Positions 45,897 through 58,967 of a stretch of 64,000 nt of DNA are shown here, one piece after another. Source of the stretch: Rhabditophanes sp. KR3021 (Eukaryota; Nematoda; Chromadorea; Rhabditida; Alloionematidae); the NCBI GenBank assembly GCA_963281155.1, contig CAUJLY010000004.1, forward strand, positions 4,774,001 to 4,838,000, in the 5' to 3' direction. The notes under the pieces are model-generated. The model saw only the letters and a list, made by a program, of their open reading frames with translations, ran no database searches and was not told the origin of the DNA. A program made the position numbers and the translations under genes. Position 1 is the first letter of the stretch; every line of letters starts with the position of its first letter.

Positions 45897-47037
45897 TCAT
45901 AAACTAATTAGTAACATAAACATACATTGTTTAATATTTTTATCAAAAATACACTGACTATCCTTTTCGTCACACTTTACGCCATTGAAATACCTAGGAA
46001 ACATCTTTTCAGACATAAGGTAAATGACACTGCAACTTGAACATAAAGACTTAAATTCACCATAATCATCTAAATCAGTTCCTCTTGGCACACATTTATT
46101 TATACCTTTTCCGATATATATAGTTTGAATTGGTGTAAAAATATCGGTCTTATTTTCATCTGGAAAAGCCGTTTCAGTTACATTTGCAAATCTTTTTTTC
46201 CTTTTATTTGTTTTAGAAGAAGCTGTTGCCTCTGTCAGAATATTTGTCAGCCTAATACAATCCTCATTACAATCGGGTCCGTAGGGTTGGGGATTAAAGA
46301 CGTTTGTTGATTGTAAATCGACTGCGAAAGTAGAATCATCAGCACCTCCACTACCCTCCATTGGTGCAGATGCGGCATTCATTATACCAAATGGAATGAT
46401 ACTTGCTTTCATCATATTAACATCACTCGCTTCATTAGTTTTGAATATTTCTGCTTTTGCTGCACTCTTGTCTGCTGATTTTGCGTCTGGGACTAGTTCC
46501 GTAAAACGCCTTGCTGCGTCACTGATATGATATTATAAATTATAAAATAATGAGACTTACTGAATTGAATTAGCAGCCATTTGTTGATTTATGCCTCCTA
46601 CCTTATCCAATAATTGAAATAACTCGACATCGCCAAAATTGTCACAATCCTCAGAATTATTTTCATTTTTCTGACCAATTTCATCCGTTATCTGGAAGAG
46701 GTGATCACTAACGGGTGTCTTTGTAGTTGTAGTTGTTGGTGGTGATGTTAGTGTCTTTGTTGTCAATTCATTTCTTTTATTAACTTCGGGAAGCAATTTC
46801 GACTGTTCCATTTCAAAAAAAGATTTAAATATTTCAGTAATAAAACTGTCAGATGCGAACAAAAAGTTGTTCAGTGATTGATCTAAAAAGGGTTATTTAG
46901 TACAGATTAAACACACTTTGATACTCGTTAATTTTTAAATAACTATTTATCAACTAACCTTGAGTATCATGAGTATCCTTTTTACATATTGCAATTCCTA
47001 TGGTTAACAAAGTTAGGTAAAAATTAATCCGTAACAT
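45897..47037 (-). CDS. Secreted Cys-containing protein, unrecognised
   Basis: Exons (reverse): 47037-46959, 46882-46561, 46521-45897, giving 341 aa. The N-terminus MLRINFYLTLLTIGIAIC is a signal peptide. The second exon encodes a Thr-rich linker (LTSPPTTTTTKTPV). The third has RKKRF (a likely furin-type cleavage site) followed by a domain with eight cysteines, including SLCSSCSVIY, NGVKCDEKDSQCIF and NIKQC. The layout (signal, spacer, KR-type cleavage, Cys module) is that of a processed secreted protein. No family is recognised. The three exons join in phase. Confidence 0.7.
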
Positions 47038-48179
47038 GGATATTCTTTTTTATCCAATATGAATGATAATTTACTGAAATCTCTTTTTAAAATGATATTA
47101 TAAACTACATGTAATAAACAGAGTATTAAATTCCTTTATATCCGTTGATTTAGCAATCGTTAATAGTACCGGAGACAATATTTAGAAGTTGTTTAAGAAA
47201 GTAAATAAAAAGATGAATTTATTGAAATGATTCGATTATCAAATAATCATCCCAATACCTAAATTACCTATATTCACCAAATTGAACGGACTGTTTTAAA
47301 AGATAATCGCGGTATCTTTTAATTTTTAAAGCAAAGGTTTTACATATTTATAACATTTTTTAAGAAATTTCGATAAGTATGCAATGTGATAAGTATGAGT
47401 TGTTGGTAGGGCCCTAACTAAAGGACAAACACAATTTTTAACAATAGATTCAATTGGTCAACATGGGGTGTAAACGTATAAGGTTTTATTACATAAATAG
47501 AAGTGATCTCTTGAATAAATTCAAGACCGTTATATTTCAAATAAAATTGCTTAGGTATAACAGAGACATTTTCTAGTTTTCTGCCTAACAATCATTAAAA
47601 TGATTCATCACTATTTTTCTTCAACTCAAAATAAAAAAGAGTGTCTATGTCTTAAAAACTATAAGAGTCTTAACATATATTTTAAAATTTCAAGTAAATA
47701 ATATGTGTATGCATATTTTATAATGATTTAAAATTTATTTATCAAAGTTCAATCAACCTTTATATTATAAAATAGGTACGATTTGCGAGATAATTTAGCA
47801 AAGCTTTAATCACGTCACCAATAAATTCGGAATTGCGCGAATATACTAATTAAATATCAGAATAATAAACAAAGTATGGAAAAAACCAATACGTTTAAAA
47901 AAGTTTAAGTAGATATTGTTTAGTCTTTCGATTGTTTGTCAATTTACAGTTTGTTAGTTGTAGATTTTGAGATTCTTGCTGTATGTATGTAATTATGCAT
48001 TTAATTAATAAAAATAATTAAACTATACATTTTGTTTAACTAACCAAATAAAATAACAAACATATTTACTTATAAGTTATTAGTACGTATAGTAAATGAT
48101 ATAATAAAAATTACGCATAAATATATGTATTGTATATTTATTTTACAAAAAATGAGATAATTGAGATATAATTTGTTTT
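47038..48179. other. Intergenic region
   Basis: 1.1 kb of very AT-rich sequence with no supported coding region. Confidence 0.4.
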
Positions 48180-48652
48180 TTAAGAAGGTTTCAATTCACT
48201 ATAGTAACGATCTAGCACAACTTCGGCATAAGAAGGTGGAGGTGAAACGCCAGCAGCCGTTGGTGTGGTTCCATTATATAATGGGGGTGCAACTATTTTA
48301 GGATTTGATTCTATGTTAGTAATTGCATTCGAGCCGTCCGTTATCGTAGTCACAGCTCTCTTGCGAACATTTCTCGCTCCTGAAAACTCTTTTAGTGCAT
48401 TTAATACAAAGTTTAAAATAAAAACTCACTTTCTATTGTTTTAAAATTTTTCTCTCTTAATCGTGCTGTAATTCTCTGTATAACTCGGCGAGTTCGTCTC
48501 ATTTCCACAATTTTATCTACTTCATATTGTTTACACTTTGATATCCCATATAACATGGAAACGACGACAATTATAAAAAATACAATTGTGGGTAGAATGA
48601 TTGAAGTCATTTGGTCAGAATTAGGCGTAAAATACTGATTTTGTGAAGCCAT
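48180..48652 (-). CDS. Small single-pass membrane protein with PPxY-like tail
   Basis: Exons (reverse): 48652-48430 and 48379-48180, giving 140 aa. A short N-terminal segment of about 18 residues precedes one transmembrane helix (ILPTIVFFIIVVVSMLYGI). Next is a basic helical stretch (EVDKIVEMRRTRRVIQRITA), then a flexible tail ending in SPPPSYAEVVLD, a PPxY-type motif of the kind bound by WW domains of Nedd4-family ligases. There is no signal peptide, so the helix probably acts as the anchor. An alternative acceptor nine bases upstream (48388) would add three residues. The family is unrecognised. Confidence 0.65.
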
Positions 48653-49213
48653 AATTGTACGATTTTCTAAAATATAACTGCACAACTGCCTTAAGAAGTA
48701 ACAAATATGCCAATATTTTTAGTCGATATATTAAGATTGGGACTGAGTGCACCACAAACAATGTTGCGTTTCTTTCGCAAATATATGAGTTATGCTAACA
48801 TTGGTATACCAAATTACTTTCATTTGCAAATATAAATTAAGAAAATAATTTATCCACAGACACTAAAAAGTTAAAAAGATAATATATTGTTAGAGGATAG
48901 ACAAGGAATTATTATCTAAACTTAAAGCCAAGCAGTCCAAAGATACAGAATTAAACAAACTTAATTTGATTAAAGGTGCATCACATAAAAACATAAAACA
49001 TATAATAAAATAACTATACAAAATAAATTCAATTACTTTGACTAAAAGATAAATTAAAATAATCTACTGGCAAGTGTCAAAAAAGTAAGAATAACAATTT
49101 ATTTGTAAAAAATAGAGGAAATAATTTATTGACAAGTACTTAAAAAATTATATCTTGAGTAAAAGATAATTAAGTCGAAAATAATAAAAAATAAGAGAAA
49201 TTATTATCAAAAA
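48653..49213. other. Intergenic region
   Basis: AT-rich sequence between two genes on the same strand. It contains only presumed 3'UTR and promoter sequence. Confidence 0.4.
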
Positions 49214-50640
49214 TCATTGTGGGAAGCATTCAACGGGAGTAACAAATTCAAATCCGGCTGGGAAAAGGTCTTTTGCTCTTGGAAGTAGCAATTTGTATGT
49301 CTGCTTGACAGTTACTTCAGCTGCTCCAGTAACTTCAGAAATTTCATTGGGAGTTTTACCTTTACCTTAAAAAAATATTTAAAATTTGTCACATTTCGTT
49401 GGGATTTTAAACATGGAAATAATGAGAGATAAAAAGAAATGATACATGTCGGATATAAGAATATCCCTATCTTTCAAGCAATATTATTATTAAGATAATA
49501 TGCATACTGATATTCATGTTTACTTGCCGCAATCATATGTAACTATTCATTGATGCTAAATAACTCAGTTTATTTCTATCTTACTCATTAATAGAAATTT
49601 TTCAGATAAAAGACCACAGCTGACGATGAATTTGAAGCTATACACGTTGCTAAAGTAAATCTCAAAAAAGTTAAGCCAAATGGCAAAAAATAATCTACTC
49701 CTATTTGTGTTTCATTTAATAAATTCATTTTTGCAAACTTATTCATAAAATTATTTTAGCCTTCGATATATTTTTGATGTTCACCATTAATGCACCAATA
49801 AAAAAGAATTTTGTGTTTTATCTATACCTTGTGCGAAAGTTCCATTAACAGCCATATAAATGGCAGCTGCTGCAATTGATACTGGACTTCTTCCAGCAAC
49901 CAAGTCGAACTTTTTAGAGTTTTCGATAATGTGGATGGCAGCATTCTTTGTGTTTGGTGGTAATTCCAAGAGACTGCAAAAACGTGCCATATAATCACTA
50001 CTGTTGACAGTCCCCAAGTTGGTTTTATTTTCCTTCATAATCACTCTAAAACATTTCCCGATTTCCTTTTTAGATACATTGCAAGCAGCACATATTTCTT
50101 TAAATGTTCTAGCAACTTCAGCCTGACGGCAAGCTATATACAAACATGCTGCAGCCTGGGCTTCTGAGTTTTTCCCTTTAAGTATCTTTGAATCGAGAAC
50201 ACTTCTAAAATTTCGCCCAGCCATATCTTTGACTTTCTTGTTAATCTTCATTCTCTCACAAAGTTCCCCAATTGTCTTTAAAGCTTGTTGCATTTGTTTA
50301 TCACCATTATTTGAAGTACGTCTTTGGGCTGATGCCAAACTATAAATAAACTGTTTATTTTGAAATATAATAAATTCAATTACCCTTCATCATAACTTGT
50401 GGAATTGTAAGTAAAAGCCATAGTCGTTGACAAGTCAGAGCCACCAAGAAGATTATTCTCTGGAGCTCCGACACGGGAAGGATCATTTCCTGATTTTTCA
50501 TTTGAAAAAGACCGCCACTCTGTTCCTACATCTACGCAACGATCACCGACAACAGTACCGCATTTGGGGCAGATTACATCTCCGGCACGATGATCTTCAA
50601 TCAAAGGTTCATTAGGGTGATGTGGGCAAGAAATATCCAT
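49214..50640 (-). CDS. GTF2B: General transcription factor TFIIB
   Basis: Bridges TBP-bound promoter DNA and RNA polymerase II. Exons (reverse): 50640-50384, 50339-49828, 49365-49214, giving 306 aa (human 316). Zinc ribbon: [20 protein letters not shown] with the second pair CPKC (C-x2-H...C-x2-C as in metazoan TFIIB). B-reader/linker: [15 protein letters not shown]. First cyclin fold: [20 protein letters not shown]. Second: [20 protein letters not shown], completed by [20 protein letters not shown] in the last exon. The C-terminus ([15 protein letters not shown]) resembles the family ending. The start is the Met directly before the zinc ribbon. Confidence 0.95.
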
Positions 50641-50939
50641 TATTATTGCAAGTTTCAAAGCTACCGATGACTTTCAAAACAAGTCGATAGAGAATATGCA
50701 AACAATCGTTATTCCAATGCTTGCTGTTGAAATTTAAATATTATCGTTTCAAGATTAAACACACAAATATAAGCAATATGCAAAAAACATTATACCCATT
50801 CTTTACTGCATACCGAACTTCAATCTAATTTTGTGAGTTATGAATAAAAAGTTACATTTATTATCAAGTACAATACATTTCAAGCATATCAACTTAGCAA
50901 TATTTTTGAGCAATAAATCATATTAAATTACAAAATAAT

Positions 50940-51520
50940 GGTCATTATTCATAAGTTCCTTCTAACGCCTATTCATAGTCGGAGTTTGTTTTTTTGCACA
51001 GCTCTTCTGGAGATATAAATAGTTGGTTTAAAATTACTTAATTATTGTGATATTAATTCTACAATTTCGTCTTCGTTATCATGACTCATTGTTTGGATGT
51101 AATACAGCTGTTCTCCGTTTTTAACATTCAAGATTTTCTTTGAAGATAATGTTTTGCAAGCACTGGCATCGATGATTATGGGATCATAAATGGTTAATTA
51201 CTCGGTTCTGAATTGATAAAATACGAGCTTCTCACTTAACCTACAGAATCAGATAGCATTGATGCCGATCTTGTTCTTTACATCTTGATCAGTATCTTCA
51301 AATGATCTGTCTTTACTCTTCTATAGTTGTAAATAACTCTCACATTTTTCGAATATCCAGATTATTTAAACTTTTTGACAATTCTATGCCTCTCAAATTG
51401 AGGTCCCAATCTTTGCACTGAGCTAATAATTGTGAAATAAATTTGAGAGTGAATTACAATCTTCCCTTATACAAAGTGTGTCTTCCATGAATATTTTCTG
51501 CCATAAACATGTTATACAAA
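50940..51520 (-). pseudogene. Copy 7 of the dispersed family, intergenic
   Basis: Decayed reverse-strand coding remnants between divergent TFIIB and SET-domain genes. From about 51500: AENIHGRHTLYKGRL, then LLAQCKDWDLNLRGIELSKS, then DPIIIDASACKTLSSKKILN near 51150-51200, ending IVELISQ. The block C-K-T-L-S-S-K-K-I-L-N-V aligns with [14 protein letters not shown] of the 28.4 kb copy, downstream of its ID motif. There are many stops. This is the weakest copy. Confidence 0.4.
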
Positions 51521-52461
51521 ATTGTAATTTGTTACCTCAATTACAAATAAAAAGAAAATCATGGAGAACTTTTTGTTAAATTGTAATATTTAAATTATAC
51601 ATGTGAATGTAACAAAGTACACCGAAGAATAGCTAAGATTGTTCTCATTATATAAGACACCTAATCTATTGCTTAATCTTTTTTATGTTCAGGCATTAAT
51701 TTTTGTTTGGCGCATGATTTAAACTAATCTAAATAGGTACATCAATTTATTGGGGATGCATAAATACAATAGAAATAGTTTGATCGCATTTTTAGATTTG
51801 TAGAAGTATTTAACCATGTAGTTAATTATGCTTAGTCAAACACTTTTCTTGATCTTCTTGCTTGATTCGCCTATTTAATAAAATGCGTTACTTTACCTAA
51901 AGCAGCTACGGAATGCCAATTTTCATTATCTGCTTCTTTCATAGTCGTTCTTTGAGATTTTCTTAAAACACAATCTAGTGTGTTTGTTTATTTTATACAA
52001 TATTTCATGCACTTTATATAAATATTTAGTATGATCTAATTTAACTTTCTTAAGTATGCTAAATATGTTAAAAAATACTTCGAATAAGTATGTAAGTTAG
52101 CAAAACATTGTGTGAAAATGGTATATTTTTTAATAATCCGCTTTGTCATTTTTGAATTTTCATATGAAGTATTTCCCTGTCATCGTTGATTTATATGACG
52201 TGTAATTCTTCGACTTAACCATTATTTACTAATCTTTATATCGAAATTTAATTTTAGTTATCATAACTTCAAATTTGCTTTCAAAAAAATTTGTAAAAAA
52301 AGATCTTAAGATCGGCATTCACACTATGACGTTTCATTTATTTACTCCATATGTTTCATAATTATTGAAATGATTGGTTTATTACATAAAATATTTATTA
52401 GTATCATATGCAAATTAATTCCTTTTAATTTTTAGTAAAAGTCTGATGCACATTATTCAAT
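51521..52461. other. Intergenic, upstream of SET-domain gene
   Basis: AT-rich, with no supported coding region. Confidence 0.4.
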
Positions 52462-53785
52462 ATGAATGTTAAAATAGGTAACTTCTATTCCGACGAGTTT
52501 TTTGAGGAATTACCCACTTATGACAAATTCATTGAGGAAAAGGACATAATAATTGGTGAAAATAAAAAAAAGGTAGGCTTTAGCACATATTGCTAATATA
52601 TTTTTTCAGTCATATGTTTTTATGGTAAGATTCGAGACTCACCCAGAAGGAAAGTTTAAACTCCGGTTATACGAAGGCAAGATTCCTTCAAAATTAGTTG
52701 AGAAGACAAAAGCAATTGAATTAATGAGAAAAAGGAAACAACATATTGTGAAAGTTTTGGAAAACAAAAATAACTCAGATATGATTATTGGAGAGCCATT
52801 TGCACCTACAAAGGAAGAAGAAATTTCTCGCTTATGTATACTATTGCAACTGGAAAAGTCATGGGCAAAAACAAAGAAGGGCTATCCACGTTTGGAAGGT
52901 TCTAATATTTTTATAATGAACACTCGTGACACAGACCTACCTCCGGCCAATTTTGTCTTTTCGAATGAACTTACTGCTATCTTTGATCCCATTACTGAAA
53001 AGGACCTGCACAAAGATTATCACGAAGGCTGTACAGATTGTGATGCCAAATCTCATAAAAATGGATGTTCCGTCGTGAAGAAATGGTGGGAAGCTAATAA
53101 ACATACTCAAGATGAGCCGGAAAATAAAGTCGTTTTTGAATGCAATAATAAATGCATTTGTTACAAAAAAAATGGTCCACTTTGTAAAAATAGAATATCA
53201 AAACTTAATCGTGCTAAATTAGATTTAATTGTTTTTAAAACTTTAAATACGGGGTAATTTTGAAATACGTATGCAAAGATAACTATTTTTTAAGATACGG
53301 ACTCGCTGCTGGTTGTGATATTCCAGAAGGAACCATTATTTCTGAATATACAGGACGATTGGAGTACTTAACCAGGTAATTAAAAATAAATATTCAGTAT
53401 TACTAAATTTAGTAAGAACACGAGTTCAAAAGCAAATAATACTTATTCCTTCGAGATGGATCATATGTATGTGAACACGGAAACTACATCAAATCGAAAA
53501 AAGTATATGATTAATGCTCTAGATAGAGGTAATGAAACAAGGTTTGCTAATCATTCTTGTGAACCAAATATGATGTCTGTAATAAGCTTCGGAGGTGTTA
53601 AAAATCAGAACTTCCATAAAATATTTTTTGCTGCTTTGAGAGATATCAAGTATGGTGAAGAATTGACTATTAGATATCACAACTCTGCAGAAGAAGATCA
53701 AATGGAATTTGTTAGCTGTACTTGCGGAGAAATCAATTGCTTAAAACGACTGCCTTCTATGATTGGGAAACATTGGAAGCTTTAA
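52462..53785 (+). CDS. SUV39-type SET-domain histone methyltransferase
   Basis: Probable histone H3 lysine-9 methyltransferase. Exons: 52462-52572, 52610-53253, 53295-53375, 53413-53785, giving 402 aa. The pre-SET zinc region (GCTDCDAKSHKNGCSVVKKW, FECNNKCICYKKNGPLCKNR) leads into SKLNRAKLDLIVFKTLNTGY and GLAAGCDIPEGTIISEYTG. The SET core has RFANHSCEPN (NHSCxPN S-adenosylmethionine/catalytic motif) and GEELTIRY (usual ELTFDY). The post-SET CTCGEINC follows. The N-terminal segment (SYVFMVRFETHPEGKF) could be a strongly diverged chromodomain, but I cannot confirm that. The split pre-SET and shortened insert resemble SUV39/G9a proteins more than MLL or SET2 types. Confidence 0.85.
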
Positions 53786-55836
53786 ATTTGATTTTTGGAA
53801 GTTCAATTTTGTTTATTTTTAATTTTTTAAGCCATCAATAATTTTTCATAAGTATTTGCATATTTACATTTACTTTGAAAGTAAATTTGTATACTCTTAG
53901 AATGACAATTTCTAAATTGTAATGAAAAATGATCTACTATTGAAAATAAAGCAATTGATGGTTATAATATATAAAACAATATCACGAGTTTCAAATGCCA
54001 TTTCTATATTATATTATAGCTACACAAGCTATACGTTGTCGAATATTACTCGTTTTTAGGATGCGTTTTGATACATATTCTTCATTTTTATTACTTTTTT
54101 GCTTTATGCTTTCCAGAACGCTGGCAAGCCAAAGGCTTATTATATCAGTACCAGTCGGTGCCACGAATTCCTTCTTTGCGTCTTTTTTTGTCTAACGCGC
54201 TTCACTCACCCACCCCGTCCTCATCATCAACTAGCTGGAGGTTACTTGCTTTTAGGAATGTTGCGCTTTTTTATAAACGATGTTCACTATTTTTCAACAA
54301 AATATGGGGTTTTCGTTAGTACAGTATAGTTTTATCCTCAAAATAAATTGTTTAGAATCTAAATTTTATACAGCTAGCTACTTTCATAAATTTATCCTTT
54401 GCACAAATGACCCATAATCATGTACTAATTCATTCTGCTTAATTTAATTCATTTAAATATTTATTATTCAATCATTCATTCCTATACATCATTTTATGCT
54501 CGATATGTATTGTATTATTCTAAAAAAGTATAAACTCTTGTTAAAACAATAGCTTGCAAGACTATTTTAAACAACTAAATTGTGTTTATTACTAAAAAAG
54601 ACCGTCCAATTTTTGCCAGCGTGCAATTTTAGAGCGTTCTTTTTTGTTCTTGACAAAAAGCAATTCTGCAGAGTTGCAATAATTGGGTTGATAGCCCAGA
54701 GACATAGTATTCATTGATAAAGATGTTGGAACAAGATAGTGCTGTCACTGAAGCAACCACAATTGTTATACTTTGTTGTGTGAAGGTTCATATCATTTCT
54801 TTTATTAACTTATACAGACTTTATAACTAGGTATTTTTGATTATCAATATATTTAAATGTTTTTGAAGGTAAAACGCCATTACACTTTATTTAAAGCATT
54901 TCGCAATTTATTTTAACTTAAATCAACTTTGTTCGGACATTGTATTTAAATACAATTAGTTACTGTTCATACAAATATTTATCTTAGTAAAGAGTTTTCG
55001 TTATTTGAAAAGGGAAACATACTAACCCTTTTAAAAATTCTAAAAATCGAATGCCAATACACGAAAGCTTTGTTACTTTTTGTCTTTTACTAGAGCTTTA
55101 TCAACAAATATTTGACCATTTTTTATTCTACATTTTATTTGACTATTTTTATTCAGCATTCATTTTCTCTCAAAATTTGAAAGAGAAAATGTTGTAATAA
55201 TTTGTGATATGATGTTAATTATTTAGTATCCAATTAACTAGAGCATGCTATACACTTTATTCTAATCAAATTTGTCATTTTTCATTAAACTAAATCACTA
55301 ATTTTGCTTAACTACTTATATCATTTTTTATATCGCATACTTATTAATAATTTTCTTTATGACACTTTACTGATGATGTATATCATGAAAATAAAAGCCA
55401 TTCTTAGACATTAATCACAAATATTACTAAGTTTTTTTGATTTATTGGAGCTTTTAATCATACCCCTCAGTGTGATATATGAACATGCTTATTTAAATTT
55501 ACACTATTTTTGCAACTTTATTAAATATAGTTTGAGCAATTATTTTAATAATTTATAGTCACCATATTAATGTGATTTTGAATATATTCAAAACATCAGT
55601 GACTCATAATTTAAAGTAATTAGTTTGTAAAAGCTACTTATTATCATTTGCAGTGGAAAGTGATATATATCCTATTTTTGAAAATTGAGATATTATGTTC
55701 AATAACTAAAAAGTAAAGATCAAAATATTTGTTTAATAAATACTGATTATTTCATTTTGTTGTGTAAGAGTTAAATGAATATGCAGAAATTTGTAATATT
55801 TATGCTTTTAGCCGCTTTAAATAGATTTAATAAACA
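53786..55836. other. 2 kb gene-free region upstream of nuclear receptor
   Basis: No supported coding region. At 54000-54330 there is a stretch of higher G+C with overlapping open frames of 60-80 codons in three frames and pyrimidine-rich composition; none encodes a recognisable protein. Around 54600-54780 a reverse-strand stretch reads as a short open frame (LQNCFLSRTKKNALKLHAGK) without other support. Confidence 0.4.
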
Positions 55837-58193
55837 ATGTTGTCAAATCTTTATATAAATTCATTGGACTCCCATTCTACCTCATCTTCCGGAAGTAATT
55901 CTTCAAATGAAATTTCACCAGTTTCACACATTTATTCGAACAACAATGTAGATTTGATGTTTGAAAACAATATTCAATTTGAGGACAAATCAAATTCAAA
56001 AAATACTTTCAACAAACAGGATATTAAACATTTCAATTCGAAACAGCCATGTGTTGTGTGTGGAGATTGCAATGCAACGGGGTGGGTGATTTTTGAAATA
56101 CCTAGTATATAATCTATGTCCTTTAGGCAACACTATTTTGTTACGGCGTGTTTTGGGTGTAAAGTAAGTAATAACCAAGGATGGAATTTTGGAAAAATTG
56201 ATAGGACATTGCCTTCTTTAAAGACTTTCATAAAAACAAACTATTTTTTTGAAATCTTATTGAGCATCAAAAAACTAAACAAAATCCAGAAATTTATAAA
56301 ATTTTTATTTCCGTATTGTTTGACTTAAATATATTTTTTGCTCACTATTAAAACTCCTAAAGAGGGCCATAATCCCCAAAGAGGCAAAATCCCATCCTTG
56401 GTTAAACCTAATAAAAATAAACAATTAATACATTTCAGTCCTTCTTTAGGGTAAGCGATATTATTTTGACAATTTAACTCATTTTTATGCTTGCTTATAG
56501 AGATGTCATTTGTCCGGACAAAGTTTTACATGCAGATTCAATAAAAATTGCAAAATTGATAAGGTACATAGTTCATCTTTAACATCATATTACTTATTCT
56601 GTTTAGAATTCTAGGAATAGTTGCAGAAGTTGCAGGTAATAAAGTTAAATATTGAGTAAATTAGTCCCATTAAGCAATCGTATGCATTAGTATCAAGTGA
56701 TAATTAGTCAAAATTATCTTCTTTCCATTGCAATTTATAATTTGATATTTTGTTGGATACATTTTCCCAGATTAACAAAAATGATAGTTAGTGATAATTA
56801 ACAATATTTTGAAAAAGTTTTAAAGATATTTAAATTTTAAAGATTTGAAAAATGTCTTGCTACTGGGATGCAAATTCAAGCAATTAGGCCAGATAGAGAT
56901 CGTATTGGCAAGCAACAAAATCCACGAAAGAAGAGAAATAGAAAACATGAGTATGAAAGATTTCCAAACTCAAGTGAAATGGATAGTTCGGACAACTTTG
57001 AAGGGGATAGTATTATTAATTATATAAACGATATCGATGCAAACATTGCGAAAGGAATAATAAATACTAAATTTTTTAAGAATGATGTGGGCATAGACAT
57101 TGTGACAATCTTTCAAAGTTTGTACATACTTGATGATTACAGAAAAAGTATTAAGTACAACATCGGAAAGTCAGCTTCAGTGGATGATTTAAAGGATGCA
57201 ATGAAAAGGGAAGTTGTACTTTTGATAGATTGGGTTGATTCCATCTTTAGATTAGCTAATATTAATTCAAATCACGACAAAATTAAATTGATCAAGCACT
57301 CATTTAGTATTTTCCACTCGTTTGTTTTGGGCTCAAACAACGGCAACATGGTGAAAGATAAGAAATATTTGAAATTTCTATTTTTATGCAATGAAACTGT
57401 TCTTAATAAGACATTGCCAACTAATATTAGTGATTCAAATTTGATTAACCAAGAAATCATAAGTAAGATTGATGAATATGTATGCATGCCTTTTGCGGAA
57501 TTGGAGGTATCCGGTAAAGAAAAAGCACTCTTAACCGTAATGCTTATTCTTGAGCAATCAAAATGTGAGTTATCTTTCGAAACTTCAGTAGCTCTTCAAA
57601 CTTTATATAATAAAGTTGAAAATGCGTTGATACAGACAATAAAAATAAATTATGATTTCAAAGGAACTCATTTTCAAATGGTTCGGTATGGAAAATTTAT
57701 ACGTTTACTTGAACAAGTTCAAAAAATTGGAATTCTATTCGACGGAACAGTTAATTTTAAAAATATATTTAATCAAACTCAGCTTGATCTAGAATTATGC
57801 AAGCTGTTCGAAAAGAATATAAAATATGAAGCAAATTGTCTACCAAATGGAGTTGAACAAAGGAAAGAGTATCCAAATGAAGCTTCAACACAAATTAATG
57901 GATTAGACCATGTTGTCAGTGATTTTTCCTCCAATTTGAATATAATTCAACAAAAAAGTCAACCTCAGTCATTTTGCGATCAGTATTTTAACAATAACCC
58001 CATAGACAATAACGAAATGTATGATAACCGATTATTTAATAGTGCCAATTCACATCATTTTCCAGATAACAATTTTGTGTTTGACAATAGTTGTTTTTCT
58101 GGTCAAACAAATGTTTTGAATAATGGATATTACAACAACCACCAAAACCAATTAGCCATCGGCAATAACTTAACTTTTAAATTTATTAATTAA
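55837..58193 (+). CDS. Nuclear hormone receptor, nematode type
   Basis: Ligand-regulated or orphan transcription factor. Exons: 55837-56081, 56127-56163 (37 bp), 56449-56460 (12 bp), 56501-56563 (63 bp), 56607-56635 (29 bp), 56843-58193, giving 578 aa. The DNA-binding domain reads CVVCGDCNATGQHYFVTACF, GCK-SFFR-RCHLSGQSFTCRFN, NCKID, RNSCRSCRFEKCLATGM, followed by the extension AIRPDRDRIG. All eight zinc cysteines are present. The Cys-x-Gly-Cys-Lys-Ser box (CFGCKS) matches the expanded nematode NHR class. The ligand-binding domain fills the last exon (helix-3-5 like KREVVLLIDWVDSIF; C-terminal KFIRLLEQVQKIGIL). The extreme C-terminus is Asn-rich. The continuous open frame starting at 56868 is only the last exon. 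An acceptor lies at 55811, just before the start. Confidence 0.92.
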
Positions 58194-58491
58194 TATTTAG
58201 CATACTTGTTTTATAAATCAAGCAAAACTCTTGTGTAACATAAGTTTAACCTCTAATATTCTTTACTACCTCTTGATAATGTTTTAATCTCGAATTGTTT
58301 GCTATGTTTAATTAAATTGTCTTAAAAGTATTTGCTTGAAACGTGTTATAAATAAATCCGTATGCTTATTTTGGTTGATTGTTTCGAAAGGAAAATAACT
58401 TAAATATAATAGACTTTATTCCAATGGTTATTAAAGCTGACTTCAAATCGCATTAATTAGTCAGTAACGTTCTTGGTATAGTTTGTAGATA
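58194..58491. other. Intergenic, NHR 3' end and RPB4 promoter
   Basis: AT-rich, with no coding region. Contains ataaataaat near 58345, suitable as an NHR polyadenylation signal. Confidence 0.4.
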
Positions 58492-58967
58492 ATGAATCAA
58501 GTGACATCAAAAGGCAGTAACGAACCATCAACTGATGATGCTGCTGATTTGAGTTTCCCTAAAGGTAATAATAGTGTCATCAAATGTGGTAATCCAGTAT
58601 TTTAGAGTTTAATGATCCCAGCAGTGATGCTTTGTTGACCTCTGAGGTTTTTATGCTTTTGGACCACAGAAGACAACAAAGTGAGCAAAAGGAGGAGATC
58701 GATGAAATGAGTGCAGTTTTTATCAAAACCTTGGACTATACTCGTCGTTTCAACAAGTTTAAAAACCGTGAAACCATCAGAGCTGTTAGGACTTTGTTTC
58801 AAGGAAAAAACCAAATCCATAAGTTTGAGCTTGCTCAATTGAGTAATTTACTGCCAGAAACACCAGAAGAAGCAAAATCTCTGATCCCTAGCTTAGAGAA
58901 CAAAGTCAGCGATGAACTAGTCGATGAACTACTCAAAGAACTAATTCACAAGAAATCATTCCAATGA
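58492..58967 (+). CDS. POLR2D: RNA polymerase II subunit RPB4
   Basis: Forms the RPB4/RPB7 stalk of RNA polymerase II. Exons: 58492-58564 and 58606-58967, giving 144 aa (human 142). Motifs along the HRDC-like fold: LLTSEVFMLLDHRRQQSEQK, FIKTLDYTRRFNKFKNRETI, KFELAQLSNLLPETPEEAKS, LIPSLENKVSDELVDELL and the conserved tail KKSFQ. The intron joins in phase 1 (AAAG|AGTTT). Confidence 0.95.

Noticed and set aside
54000..54330. Three overlapping forward frames of 60-83 codons
   Set aside because: They overlap in all frames over a pyrimidine-rich stretch, without domains, signal peptide or splice support.
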